Source: Macrotis lagotis
Taxonomy: Eukaryota; Chordata; Mammalia; Peramelemorphia; Peramelidae
Assembly (NCBI RefSeq): GCF_037893015.1
Contig: NC_133666.1
Coordinates: 563,917,468 to 563,981,467, forward strand
Length of the DNA: 64,000 nucleotides
Direction of reading: 5' to 3'
The notes beneath the pieces are model-generated. The model was not told where the DNA came from and made no database searches. It saw only the letters and a program-made list of their open reading frames with translations. Positions 10,931 to 21,949 of the stretch are shown here, piece after piece (the first letter of the stretch is position 1; each line of letters begins with the position of its first letter). A program made the position numbers and the translations under genes.

Positions 10931-13161
10931 AACAAAAAAAGACATGAAAAGGATGCAGGATATGCAGGATAAATAACACCACATGAAGAAATACAAGTAT
11001 CTTCTATAGTAGGGGGAAAGAAGAGAGGGTGTGAACACTAAGTAAATCCTACTCTACAGATTTGACCCAAAGAAAGAATAACATATGTTAATTGTGTTTT
11101 AATTGGGTTTTAAAATCTATCCTTACCTTACAGGGAAGTAGAATGGGGAAGGGAAAGGAAGGGGAAGAAGGAACCAATAGAAGGGAAGGCAAAAATAAAA
11201 AAAAGTTAAAACTAAAAAGAAAAGTTAAAGAGTAAAGGGAGCAAAACATTAGTGATGAGGGATGATGGAAAAGGAAAGAGCAAAGTATAAATGGGGGAAG
11301 ATAGGAAAGATGGAAATGCAGAGTTAGTAGTCTTTGCTGTAAATATGAATGGGATGAACTCTCCCATAGAAGCAGATAGCAGAATATTAATATTGTTTAT
11401 AAGAAACACATATGAAAGAGAGAGATACACACAAGATAAATGTAAAAGGCTGGAACAAAATATTTTATGCTTCAGCAGAAGCAAAACAATCAGGTGTAGC
11501 AATGCTGAACTCACACATAGCAAAAGCAAAAATAGATCTCATTTAAAGAGTCAAGGAGGGAAACTATCTTCTTAAAAGGCACCAGAGGCAATGAAGTTAC
11601 ATCATTTTTAAAGCACTCTGTGCAAAGTGAAAAGTATCCAGATTCTTAAAGAAGCAACTAAGTGAATTACAGGGAGACTTAGACAGAAAATCTATACTAA
11701 TGGAAGATCTCAAATTCCCTTTCTCAGAATTAGATCACAAAATAAACAAGAAGGAAGATAAGAAAGCTAATAGCATTTTAGAAAACTTAGATATGATAGA
11801 CCTCTGGAGAAAATTTAATGGGAATAGAAAGAAATATACATTTTTCTCTACAGTACATGGCACCTATAACATGTACTAGGGTATAAACACCATACTATGA
11901 AATGCAGAAAGGAATAAATATTAAATTCATCCTTTTCAGAGCATGATGCAATAAAAACTGCATGTAATAAATAGCCATGGAAGGATAAACCAAAAATTAA
12001 TTAAAAACTAAATGTCAACTTTATAAAATGAGTGGATCAAACAACAAATCACAGAAATAATAAAAAAAATCCATCCAAGGCAATCACAACAATGAGATAT
12101 TATATAAAAATTTATGGGATGCAGTCAAAGTAGTTTTTAGGGGAAATTTTATATCTCTAATGCTTGTATGAATAGAATGGAGAAAGTGATCAATGCATTA
12201 GACATGCAACTAAAAAAACTACAAAAAAGAACAAATCAAAAATCCCCTATTAAATACCAAATTAGAAATTCTAAAAATTAAATGAGAAATTAATGAAATT
12301 GAAAGCAAGAAAACTATTGGTTTTCTGAAAAACAAATAGATAAACCCTTAGTTAATTTGATTTATAAAAAAAGAAGAAATTCAAATTACCAGTATCAAAA
12401 ATGAAAATTGAAATGAGGAATAAGCTAATAATTTGGAACTCTTTTGCACAATTGAATGCCACCAGTTTTGACAATCTTAAGTGAAATGAATGACCATTTC
12501 CCAAAATACAAAGTACGCAGATTAAAAGAAGAGGAAATAAAATAACCCAATTTCAGAAAAAGAAACTGAAGAAACCATCAATAAACTCCCTAGGAAAAAT
12601 ATTCAGGCCCAGATGGATTTATAAGTGTGGATTCTACCAAACATTTAATTCTAATTTTTTTATAAACTATTGAAAAAATAGAAGAGTTCTGGCCAATTCC
12701 ATATTGGTATATGGTACTGATACCTAAACCAAGAAGAGTCAAAGAAGATTATAGACCAATCTTCCTAAGAAACATTGATTAAATAAATTTTAGCAAAGAG
12801 ATTGCAAGTGATTACTAGAATAATACACCATGATCAGTTAGGACTTATACCAGGTAGGCAGGTATAGTTCAATATTAGGAAAACAATCAACATAATTGAT
12901 CATATCAATAAGAAAACTAGCAGAAATCATATGATTATCTCAATAGATGATGAAAAAATACTTTGACAAACTACACCACCATTCCTATTGAAAACACAAG
13001 AGAGTATAGGAATAAATGGAGTTTTCCTTAAAATAAGTAGTCAGTATCTGTCTAAAACTATCAGCAAGCTTTATATGTAATGGGGATAAATTAGGAGCAT
13101 TTCCAGTAAGATCAGGGGTGATGGATGCCCATCATCACCACCATTATTCAATATTTTTATT

Positions 13162-13178
13162 AGAAATGTTAGTTTTGG
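13162..13178. repeat. Left target-site duplication of the CHMP2A retrocopy
   Basis: The sequence agaaatgttagttttgg is identical to 13898-13914 on the other side of the retrocopy. The minus strand across the nick reads tttct/aata, close to the L1 endonuclease preference for TTTT/AA. Confidence 0.95.
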
Positions 13179-13897
13179 AACCCGGCAGGATGTGGGGCTG
13201 GCGTGGGGCAGGTCAGTCAGTGCCACCCGGGGGTGGGGGGCTTCCCGGAGGCCGCGGTTGTGCCCTCCAACTTGGGCTCCCCTCCACCATGGACCTGCTG
13301 TTCAGGCGCAGGAAGCTCCCGGAGATGCTGCGGCGGCAGAACCAGCGGGCCCGGACTCCAGAAACTGGCGACGCCGCTAGGTCAGTAAATTCGTGATGAT
13401 GCGAGCCAACATCCAGGCCGTGTCCCTCAAGATCTAGGAGCTCAAGTCCAAGTCCTTGGTGCAGGCCATGAAGGGCGACACCAAGGCCATGGGGACCATG
13501 AACAGGCAGCAGAAGCCCCCCCACCCCTCCAGATCCAGAAGATCGTGATGGAATTTGAGCGCCAGGCCGAGATCATGGATATGAAGGAAGAGAAGATGAA
13601 GGACGCCATGGGGGTAGGAGGAAAACGATGCCCTGGTGTCCCAGGCGCTGCCTGGTGTCCCAGGCGCTGGATCTGAACCTGACCGATGAACTCTCCAATC
13701 TCCGCTCCACCGGCGGCTCCCTTTCCGTGGCTGCGGGGGCAAGAAGGCTGAGCCCTCCACGGTCCTGGCCGATGCCGACGCCGACTTGGAAGAGCACCTC
13801 AAGAACCTGAAGAGGGACTGAGCCAGTGGGGAGGGGCGTGGGGGCTGCCACCCCTATCCCCAAATAAAAATGTTTTTAAGATGCCTACAAAAAAAAA
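13179..13897 (+). pseudogene. CHMP2A: Processed pseudogene of CHMP2A (ESCRT-III subunit)
   Basis: CHMP2A is a 222-residue ESCRT-III subunit that forms membrane-scission filaments with CHMP3 and recruits VPS4. The copy has about 110 bp of 5' UTR, a start at 13289 in good context (ccaccatgg), then MDLLFRRRKLPEMLRRQNQR. Later parts read MRANIQAVSLKI, QAMKGDTKAMGTMNRQ, MEFERQAEIMDMKEE and DELSNL..STGGSLSVAA, ending LADADADLEEHLKNLKRD with TGA at 13819-13821. About 533 bp remain of the expected 669. Missing are parts of the N-terminal helices (a segment before QKL and about 28 codons between LET and the RRYVRKF region) and the acidic linker before VSQ. A 19-bp tandem duplication lies at 13632-13669. 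There are in-frame stops and frameshifts. It has no introns, an AATAAA at 13863-13868, a poly(A) tail at 13889-13898 and a 17-bp target duplication. It cannot make a functional protein. Confidence 0.96.
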
Positions 13898-13914
13898 AGA
13901 AATGTTAGTTTTGG
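13898..13914. repeat. Right target-site duplication of the CHMP2A retrocopy
   Basis: Perfect 17-bp copy of 13162-13178. The L1 ORF2 sequence resumes directly after it with cagttagagtagaagaagaa. The first a overlaps the poly(A) tail. Confidence 0.95.
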
Positions 13915-15330
13915 CAGTTAGAGTAGAAGAAGAAATTGAAGGCATTGGTATTGGCAATGAGGAAACAAAAATTTCACTCTTTGCAGATGTGGTATACTTA
14001 GAGAAACCTTGTAAATCAACTAAAAAAACCACTTGGTATAATTAAAAAATTCAACAAAGTATAGGATATAAAACAACCCTGTGTAAATCATCAGCATTTC
14101 TATATATGAGCAATAAAGTCTAAGAGCAAGAGATAGAAAGAGGAATTCCATTTAAAGAAACTGTAGAGAACAGAAAATACTTGGAAATCTCTCTTCTGAG
14201 ACAAACTCAGAAACTGTATGAACACATATTTTTCACATAAATAACATCAGATCTAAACAATTGGAAAAATGTCACTTGCTCATGGTTAGACTGAGATAAT
14301 ATAATAAAAAAAATTCTACCTAAATTAAATTACTTGTTCAGTGCTATACTAATCAAACTATCAAAAAACTTTTATAGCACTAGGAAAAATAGTAACAAAA
14401 TTCATCTGGAAAAACAAAAGGTCAAGAATAACAAGGGAATTGATGAAAAAGATACAAAGGGTGGCCTAGCTATATCTGTAGCTCTAAAAGATTATTATAA
14501 AGTGGCAGTCTTCAAAACTGCCAGGTACTGCTTAAGTGATAGAGTAATGGACCAGTGGATTAATGTAGGTTCAAAAAATAGATGTAAATGATAACAATAA
14601 TCTACTGTTTGATAAATCCAAAGACTACATCTTCTGGGGTTAAAAACTAATTTTTCAGCAAAGACTTCTGGGAAACTGGAAAATAACATGACAAAACTAG
14701 GTATAGGCTCACATCTCAAACTCCATATCAAAATAAGATCAAAATGGCAACTGAATTTAGACATCAAGGGTGAAACCATGGAGCAATTAAGAAAAGAAGA
14801 AACACCTTCTCTTTCAGATCTATGGAGAGGAGAGAAGTTTATGACCAAACAAGAACTAGAGAGCATTGTAAGTTGCAAAAAAAATTAACTGTATTAAATT
14901 TAAAAAATTTTGCACCAGCAAAACCGATGCAGTGCAGATTAGAAAGTATGCAGAAAGCTGGGAAACAATTTTCACAGTTAATGTTTCTGATAAAGGAATC
15001 ATTTCTAATATAGAGAAATGAATCAAATTTTTAAAATCATGAGATCAATTCATAAATGGTCAAAAGACATTAACAGGTAGTTTTTAGATAAAGAAATTAA
15101 AGCTATTTATAGTCAAATGAAAAAATGCTCCAAATAGTTCTTGATTAGAGAAATGAACATTAAAACACCTATGAGACACCTTACACCAATCATATTGGCT
15201 GATGACAAAAAAAAGGAAAATCAGTATTGGAGAGGATGTGGAAAAATTAGAACACTAATGCATTATTGGAGTTGTGAAGTGATTCAGCCATTTTGGAGAG
15301 CTTTCTGGAACTATTTCAAAAGGGCAATAT

Positions 15331-16050
15331 AATTATTCATATTTTTTGATCTAGCAATACCAATACTGAGTCTAGATCCTAAAGAAATCATAAAAAGTAG
15401 GTAAGTCTCATATGTTTAAAAATATTTATAGCAGTTCTTTCTGAAATGGCAAAGAAATGGAAATTTAGGGGGTGTCCTTAAATTGAGGAATGGCTGAACA
15501 AATTATGATATATGAATATTATACTATTGTTCTTTAAGAAATTATTAGTAGTCAGATTTTAGAGAAGCATGGGAAGACTTGCATGAACTGATGCTGAGTG
15601 AAATAATATGAAACAAGAGAACATTAACAACAACGTTGTGAAAAGATCAATGATGATGGATGCAATTCCTCTCAGCAATTCAGAGATCAAGGGCAAGCCT
15701 AAAAGAATTGCTAGGACAATGTCATCCACATCTTGAGAAAAAACTGGAATCTGAATGCAGAGCAAAGAATTCCATGTTCACTTTTTAAAAAAAACTTTTA
15801 TTTTTTCTCTTCTTTTTATGACTTTTTCTTTCCCTTTAGGTCTTCATTCCTCTGTCACAACATGATTAATATGGAAATATGTTAAATATATTTATGTACA
15901 ACTTTTAGCAGATTGTTCACTTCATGGGGAGGGGAGAAGGAAGGGAGGGTGATAGAAAAATGTGGAACTTATAAATTTGCAGGTGGGTGAATGTTGAAAA
16001 CTACATTTACATTTAATTGGAAAAATAAAATAAAATTTCTATTAAAAAAG
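15331..16050 (+). other. 3' UTR of the full-length L1
   Basis: The tail contains the conserved gaggaatggctgaacaaat, aactgatgctgagtgaaata, cctctcagcaattcagagat and ggggaggggagaaggaaggg words in the order found in the other L1 ends of this window. It closes with aataaaataaaatttctatt and a short A-run. Confidence 0.85.
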
Positions 16051-16139
16051 AACATACACTACTTGAATTCAAGGATTATTCATTGTCATTTTTCCCTCTG
16101 ATATTATCTCCAGGTTGTTATGTATATATCTTCACTTCA

Positions 16140-16265
16140 TCTAGTGTGATCTCTCATTAGACTGTAAACTCCTTGAGGACAAGAACTTTGTTTTTTTGCC
16201 TTTCTATGGCTAGCGCTTAGCTTAGTACCTATAATATATTTCTCATAGATGCTTGTTGAATTGAC
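16140..16265 (+). mobile_element. L2 3' end
   Basis: The piece reads gactgtaaactccttgagga, then gcttagcttagtacctataa and agatgcttgttgaattgact, the standard L2 3' terminus order. Confidence 0.75.
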
Positions 16266-16483
16266 TTTTATCTTTGTAAACTCAAATCTTAGTCCAATAC
16301 CAATTGTAAGACTGTTCATTGATGATAGGCATATAGCAGACAATTATTGAATTGGAATTAATCATTAGAGGCATTTTTTATTTAGATAATTGAGTCCTAG
16401 GGAAATACTTTGTATTTATAATCAAATTTCTATAGTCACTTAAAAAATACCCTTGCTGCTCTCTTGTAAAGAGACAACAAAGC

Positions 16484-16700
16484 AGCACAAAGTCAGAAAG
16501 ACTTGATTTCAAATCTAGTCTCAGACACTTCCTAGTTGTGTGACACCAGGGGAATTATTTAATCATTACCTGCCTCAGTTTCCTCAGCTGCTAAATGTGT
16601 ATGATAAAAGCACTTATCTCCCAGCATTGTTCTGAGGGTCAAGTGAGGTGATATTTGTAAAGTGCTTTGCAAAGCTTAAAATTCCATAGAAATGTTATAT
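16484..16700 (+). mobile_element. CORE-SINE with long tail
   Basis: Typical words in order are agacttgatttcaaatctag, ctagttgtgtgacaccaggg, cctgcctcagtttcctcagc, tgttctgagggtcaagtgag and gtaaagtgctttgcaaagct. The first bases of the element are degraded. Confidence 0.8.
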
Positions 16701-16900
16701 TTTGCTAGCCTTGAGGACTAGATATAGAATTTAAAGGGATTCAGAGAGTTTCCTCATTATTGTTTAGATGCAGATATTGATACGAGGATATATTAAATAA
16801 CTTGCCTAGGATTAGAGCAAGATGATATCTGAGATGTGATTTGAACCCTAGTCTTTATGCCTAGTCTTTAGGATTCACTACTCTAACATGATATATTGTT
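16701..16900 (-). mobile_element. MIR/CORE-SINE relic
   Basis: Minus-orientation words are ttaaataacttgcctaggat, gatgtgatttgaaccctagt and ggattcactactctaacatg. Strongly diverged. Confidence 0.55.
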
Positions 16901-18145
16901 TCTTGTCAGACTGAGTCAGGAAAAAGTAGTGATTCCAGCGTCACACAGACTGAATTAATACCTATGTGACTCCTTTCATTTAAAAACTGAAAGAGTTGAA
17001 TTAAAATGTTTCTGAGGTAAATTTAAAATCTTTAATTCTATTTCTTATATATAATTAATAATATAGAAAATTTTTGATGGATGCGCAAAGTAATTTTAGA
17101 AAAAGATTCCTCTTTCATTTCAAATATCTGTTTTTTTTCAGGGATCAGTTTTTTTTACTGTGGTTTTCTATAAAAATTCTTGGTTCAAATACTTTGCCTA
17201 CTGTAGAAGCTTGGCTTCATAGTAGTTTCTCTGCTATATTAATTAACAGTGATTTTTTTTTTTGTTGTTGTTCATCAGTCCTAAAAAAGAGAGAATTCAT
17301 TAAAACCTAGACTAGTGGTGCCCTTATTTGAAATTATTTTTGTATCCAGAAAAGAGAAGTCTACAAGGGTACTCCCCTTTGAACTTTGGCAGTCTTTCTA
17401 GAATCTATATGGAAAAGTTGGTGAAGAGGAAGAGATTGGGCTTGCTACTATTTCCAGGTTTGAACTATGAGAGACACAAAAATGAACTTCCCCTATCTTT
17501 GATGGGAAACAAAGAATAAATCTATCCTTGTTTAGACAAAGTTTTGGGTGAGTTTTTGGTATATTTGTTTTAAAATGCTCTTTCCAAATATATTCCAAAG
17601 TAGAGGAAAGAATAATTTGAAAAGATGTTTGCAAAGTTTTCAAATGTTATGGGCTTTTCCAAATATTCAATAAATTTAATAATAGAATTTTAAAAACAAA
17701 AGCTGTGGTGCATTAAGACAAGGAAAAGAAATAAAGATTTCAACTTGATTTGAATAAACATTCAGGAGAAAATTTAAATCAAGCTAAAATAATTATCAAC
17801 AGTTTAAGTAACTGAAGGCCAACTCAAAGAAATTTAATCCATCACGGTAAAGTAAATTATATTAAAATTACAAATATACTAGAATTGTTTATTCTTAATA
17901 CAAATGAGACAAACTTTTCAGAGGTTTCAGAAATAATATTGACATTAGTGATGTAACCAAATTAAAAAAGAATATTAATTAAGTGTTCATGGCCTTTCAG
18001 ATTTTTTCTAGGCCCAGGTTTTTGAACATTGGTACATATATCAGTAATGGTATATATACCAGTAATGCTTAGTAAAGGGGACTATCCAAAAAAGAGTTTA
18101 TTCTGCAGATAATCAATGCATCCCTTAATTAGTTTTATTTGTTTG
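16901..18145. other. No recognisable feature
   Basis: This is AT-rich sequence with no repeat I can name. Plus-strand frames at 17074-17310 and 17328-17519 have no domain and end at random stops. Confidence 0.45.
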
Positions 18146-18159
18146 ACTCACGTAAACTT

Positions 18160-18313
18160 TTTTTTTTGCAAGGCAAATGGGGTTAAGTGGCTTGCCCAAG
18201 ACCACACAGCTAATTATTATTATTAATTATTAAGTGTCTGAGACTGGATTTGAACCCAGGTTCTCCTGACTCCAAGGCCGGTGCTTTATCCACTATGCCA
18301 CCTAGCTGCTCCA
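18160..18313 (-). mobile_element. Short tRNA-derived marsupial SINE
   Basis: On the minus strand it reads ggagcagctaggtggcatag, ccggccttggagtcaggaga and a T-run at 18158-18167 that is its poly(A). A perfect 14-bp duplication actcacgtaaactt flanks it (18146-18159 and 18314-18327). Confidence 0.95.
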
Positions 18314-18327
18314 ACTCACGTAAACTT

Positions 18328-18470
18328 GAATATGGAAGACCTAGATTTAAAGTCCAGGACTGACACTTACTACTGTGTATCCTTGGGCAAGTCCTTTCTA
18401 CCTCTTCGGTTTTCATTTTCTGGGTATCATTTAAGGAGAGATATTGACAAGCATCCACTAGTGTTGAGGG
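18328..18470 (+). mobile_element. MIR/CORE-SINE relic
   Basis: The words gacctagatttaaagtccag, ttactactgtgtatccttgg and gcaagtcctttctacctctt follow the MIR core. The SINE at 18160-18313 landed near its 5' edge. Confidence 0.55.
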
Positions 18471-18789
18471 ATACTAGGGGAGGAAGGCAAATAAAGGTTG
18501 GGTCCCACAAGGATTTCAAGAAATTGGGAACATTTGACCTGTACAAAAGAGTGTGGGGAGCAAGAAAACCCTCAAGACACCTTGAGAACAGAAATTGTCA
18601 TACTTTTCTCTTTATTCAGAGTGGAAGTTGCAAAGTGGCAGATTTAGACTACATGTAAAGGGAAAAACAAAACCAAAAAACAATCAGACTTTCCAACATT
18701 AAGTCTAGAAATGCCTTTTTGATCTTCCCAACCAGTACTTGTTCCTTCTCAGATTATCTTATTTTTACTTATCTGTTCATGTTGTATCC

Positions 18790-18925
18790 TGTTGTTATTC
18801 CCCTATCTCCAGTCCATTGTATGGTCTTTTAGGGTATTTGTTTTGCTTTGCTTCCCATCATCTACCACAATATCTTTTACAATAACTTGTTTCATAAATG
18901 CTTGTTTAATTGAATTGAATTGCTA
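18790..18925 (+). mobile_element. Probable L2 3' end
   Basis: The end words ataacttgtttcataaatgc and ttgtttaattgaattgaatt, preceded by ccagtccattgtatggtctt, suggest an L2 terminus. Diverged. Confidence 0.45.
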
Positions 18926-19082
18926 TTCATATTTATAAATCCTTCTTGTTCACTTGGAATCATATTCACATAATTCAAAAGATGCATATAGACTTGGCTT
19001 CTGTAAATCAAATCCTTCCTTTGAGAAAGTTCATTAATGCATTTCCCTCTTGTAATTTTTTTTAAAGGCTCTTATTTTTCAT

Positions 19083-19220
19083 CATAGGATTTTAGAATTT
19101 GGAGCAGGAAAGGACCCAACAATCATCTAGACTTACCTTTGCCTGAAATGGAATCTCCCTTCTAACATTCCTTATTTCTCATTTTTAGCCAACGTGTGAA
19201 CAATCTCTACAAGTCATACC
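19083..19220 (+). repeat. Old SINE-like or CR1-like relic
   Basis: ggattttagaatttggagca and ggacccaacaatcatctaga match the recurring mammalian word order tagaattggaagggacc...tcatctagtcc, also seen near 32.06, 53.57, 57.6 and 63.73 kb. Family unassigned. Confidence 0.4.
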
Positions 19221-19524
19221 TATACAGATAACCAAATCAAATTAGATTATTTTTATATAATTATTTTTTCCCTAGGAGTTAATCTGTGAAAGGGAAAAGA
19301 ACTATAAGATGGTCTCTTGACAGACGTGAAAGGATTAAATTTTCCCCCTAACAAAAGAAAAAGGGAAAGGAAGATGGAGATATAGAAGGGCAGGAGGAAA
19401 GGAAAAAGAAAAGCAGAAGTGGAGAGACTTAAGCATGAGAAAACTTGGATATATTTAGGGAACAGAGATAAATTCAGTGGTCCTTAATGTCTTTGCTTAT
19501 CTTTTCTATGAATTTTTACATGAA

Positions 19525-19552
19525 ATATATATATATATATATATATATATAT
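19525..19552. repeat. (AT)n microsatellite
   Basis: 14 AT units. Confidence 0.98.
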
Positions 19553-19689
19553 GGTCTTTTAAACAATCTAAGAATTCATTTCTGAAGGTTAATAATTCTG
19601 TTATCCTGACAAATTTTCCCCTAAAAATATCATTATTTCAATATTTTATTTCAAGAGAGTCAAAGGCTTTAATTTTGCTCTTATTAGAC

Positions 19690-20330
19690 TGAGTCTACTG
19701 AAAGATACTGTGGGCCCTGGAGATTTTAGTTTCCATGTGAATATCAGAAACAATTGGATCAGCCTTTGGTAATTCATTTGTAGTTCCCAAATGGCATCTA
19801 TTTTCAACACAATTACATGCATGGTAATCTTTTATAAAGAATGACACATCACAGCAGATAAATCCTCCAGTTAGTCTTATAAATTTTTTGAAGGCATTTT
19901 CCCAGATATTGTCAAAAAAAAAGTTTAATCATAACTCAGCTGGTGTATATGGAGGACATTTTGGAAGTGGAAAACTTTGTTTTCCCTTCCTCTAGAAGCA
20001 AGAATTAACAGAATATATTTGTAAAATGGATATTTCCAATGCACCAGAATATTAGGAGGTGTCATATCAACACAGAGCTATTGGAAGTCAGAATTAGGGT
20101 GTGAGATGTGCTGCTAAATTGAATGCTTTTTTAACTTGGCAATATCTTCTGATTAATTAAACATGCCATGTTACAGACTTGGCATGATTGTCAGTGCTCT
20201 CAGGCTACACTTGAATTTGTCAGGGGGAAATAGCTCTCAGTGTGATTATTTCACAAAACCATTGCTCTATTTTTGGAAAATACTATGCTAAGTCTTCATC
20301 AATTTGACCTGGCTGGGGGAAATCCTATTT
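19690..20330. other. Non-repetitive high-complexity block
   Basis: No known repeat, no open frame and no low-complexity tract is visible. Homeodomain-like TAAT words (gattaattaaacatgccatg) are present. It may be conserved noncoding sequence, but nothing in the sequence itself proves this. Confidence 0.3.
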
Positions 20331-20469
20331 AACTCAGTGAAAAGTCTGAATCCTGGATTTACAATCAATTTTTATTACTCTCAGTTTCATGTAATAGGTC
20401 AAAATGGGTTGTTACATAAAATTCCATAGGGTATTGATTTCTAAGAGCAGATGAAAATGAGTTATAATT

Positions 20470-20610
20470 CCTTTATAATATTCAACTATAAAGACAATGT
20501 GATAGAGTAGATTAAGAACTGGGTTCAAGATTGGATGATCAGTGTGATGCTTATTAGCTGTTGCACTGTTAGTAAATCACTTAACCTCTCCATATTTCAG
20601 GGACTAAATC
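20470..20610 (+). mobile_element. CORE-SINE relic
   Basis: Words in order are aatgtgatagagtagattaa, tgatgcttattagctgttgc and tagtaaatcacttaacctct. Confidence 0.55.
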
Positions 20611-20829
20611 AATTTCAATTTGAATTGATTGAAGGAATTTTCTACATCTAAACTTCAGTTTTACTTGAGTGTAGATTCTTGACCTTCTGGTTGGTTGTCA
20701 TGCATGGCACACCATTTCTCATTTCTATGTCTTTGAACTAGCTGTTTCAATGCAGAGAATTTCCTCTTTCTTCACCTCTCCCTCAAAAAATAAAACCAAA
20801 CAAAACCACACCTCTTGCTCCCTTCAAGA

Positions 20830-21010
20830 TTCAGTTCTATGAATCAATTAACATTAACTGAGAGCTCACTGTAAGCTAAACATAGTACTATATGTTTGGG
20901 GGAAATAATGAAAGCTTCCCTCTCTCATGGAGCTTACATCATTATGGAGAAAATAAAATATGCATAAACATCCTTATATAAAGACTCCATTGTATATATT
21001 TTGTTTTCAG
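20830..21010 (+). repeat. Old unclassified repeat, 5' portion
   Basis: aattaacattaactgagagc, gtaagctaaacatagtacta and tctctcatggagcttacatc match the family described for 1366-1480. Confidence 0.45.
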
Positions 21011-21049
21011 GCTTTAGATTTTTATATACTATCTGGACATTTTGTTTCT

Positions 21050-21158
21050 CCCAATTGAATGTTTTTGAGGTCAGGTACTGCTTCATTTCTATTATTGTAT
21101 CCTATTAGTGTCTAGAATATGGTAGTCATTTAACAAATGTTCATTGATTGATTGTCTG
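21050..21158 (+). mobile_element. L2 3' end
   Basis: gaggtcaggtactgcttcat, tgtctagaatatggtagtca and aacaaatgttcattgattga follow the L2 terminus. Confidence 0.65.
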
Positions 21159-21239
21159 AAAGTAACTGCTCTATTAATCAGTTAAAGTATCCCTCCTGCC
21201 TTGTTTATACTATTAATTTGTATAATCTTTGAAGAAAGG

Positions 21240-21304
21240 ATTTATTAAGATTTATTATTTATTAAGATTTATTATTTATTATTATTTATTAAGATTTATT
21301 AAGA
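21240..21304. repeat. Short AAGATTTATTATTTATT tandem repeat
   Basis: About four irregular units of tttattaagatttatta run head to tail. Probably local slippage. Confidence 0.85.
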
Positions 21305-21324
21305 AGGAAAGTTTTATCTACTTG

Positions 21325-21520
21325 GAACAGCATCCAGATTGCAGTCAGGAAGATTCCCCTTCCTGAGTTCAAATCCAACCTTAAATAAATTACTTAACCC
21401 TGTAGGTTTCAGTTTCTTCATCTGTAAAATAGACTTAAAAAGGAAATGGCAAATCACTCTAGTATTTTTGCCAAGTAAATCTTGAATGGGATAACAAAGC
21501 CAGACTCAACAACAAAAAGA
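21325..21520 (+). mobile_element. Long marsupial CORE-SINE
   Basis: Words include cttcctgagttcaaatccaa, tcttcatctgtaaaatagac, aaggaaatggcaaatcactc and gccagactcaacaacaaaaa. The complement of the same family is seen at 30.0, 38.8, 42.7, 50.4 and 53.8 kb. Confidence 0.8.
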
Positions 21521-21949
21521 AAGTTTTACCTCGCTAATTTCCTAAAGTTTTTTTTAAACTTTAATCAATGAAGCCTGAAAAATTATTTATTAAAAAAACA
21601 CAAGGACTGTACCAGAAACAGTTAAGCTTCATAAATATTTAGCATTTGAATATTTAGCATGCTTTTTGGAAATACTTTAAAATTTTTATTTTCTTAAAGG
21701 AAATTTTGATATCTTTAAAAATAATTTATAATCTCTACATTTCTCAATATATCCCTTCTCTTTCCCTTCCAGAGTCATTATTTACAATAAGGAACCCTAG
21801 AAGAGGATGGGACATTTAGTAAAACTAATCAGCAAAAAAAAAAAAGTCAGACATTTTATATATGGTGTTCCCAACCTATATAGCTCCCTATCTTGGCTAA
21901 TAAATAAGGAACTAGGTCATCTCTAATTTCTTCTTTGGGACCAAATCTG
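21521..21949. other. No recognisable feature
   Basis: Plain AT-rich sequence with an A-run at 21834-21845. The 3' end of the minus-strand L1 may start within it. Confidence 0.35.

Larger units (their letters stand above)
11280..15330 (+). pseudogene. L1 ORF2 remnant (endonuclease and reverse transcriptase)
   Basis: ORF2 supplies the endonuclease and reverse transcriptase of L1. The N-terminal endonuclease region is recognisable from 11300 (VNMNGMNSPI; RNTYERERYTQD). The RT region covers about 12500-14100, with SPLLFN-type sequence just before 13160 and the catalytic FADD box at 13980-13988 reduced to FAD followed by V through a small deletion. The C-terminal region near 15141 reads MIREMNIKTPMRHLTPIILA. 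Stops and shifts occur throughout. The CHMP2A retrocopy interrupts the RT domain between those two motifs. Confidence 0.9.
8497..16050 (+). mobile_element. Near full-length, decayed L1 retrotransposon
   Basis: It begins with gacttcctgggcagaggcaagatggtg, typical of an L1 5' end, and finishes aaaataaaatttctattaaaaaag. The flanks aatatacactccttga (8481-8496) and aacatacactacttga (16051-16066) form a 16-bp duplication with two differences. Without the 0.74 kb CHMP2A insertion and its duplicated site the element is about 6.8 kb, a full-length size. It contains a 5' UTR, ORF1, an inter-ORF repeat array, ORF2 and a 3' UTR. Both ORFs carry many stops and indels, so it cannot move by itself. Confidence 0.9.
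8180..16135 (+). mobile_element. L2 element split by a full-length L1
   Basis: The L2 left part ends ctcactcctggtaatatacactccttgag. The right part resumes at about 16051 with aacatacactacttgaattc and aaggattattcattgtcatt, completing the usual L2 sequence ctccttgag...caaggactgtttcatt. The L2 sequence on the two sides overlaps by about 16 bp, which is the L1 target-site duplication. A second L2-like 3' terminus follows at 16140-16265. Confidence 0.7.

Noticed and set aside
13118-13396. 92-codon frame beginning upstream of the CHMP2A start
   Set aside because: It joins L1 ORF2 sequence to the retrocopy 5' UTR by chance. The CHMP2A part starts at 13289 and is broken soon after.
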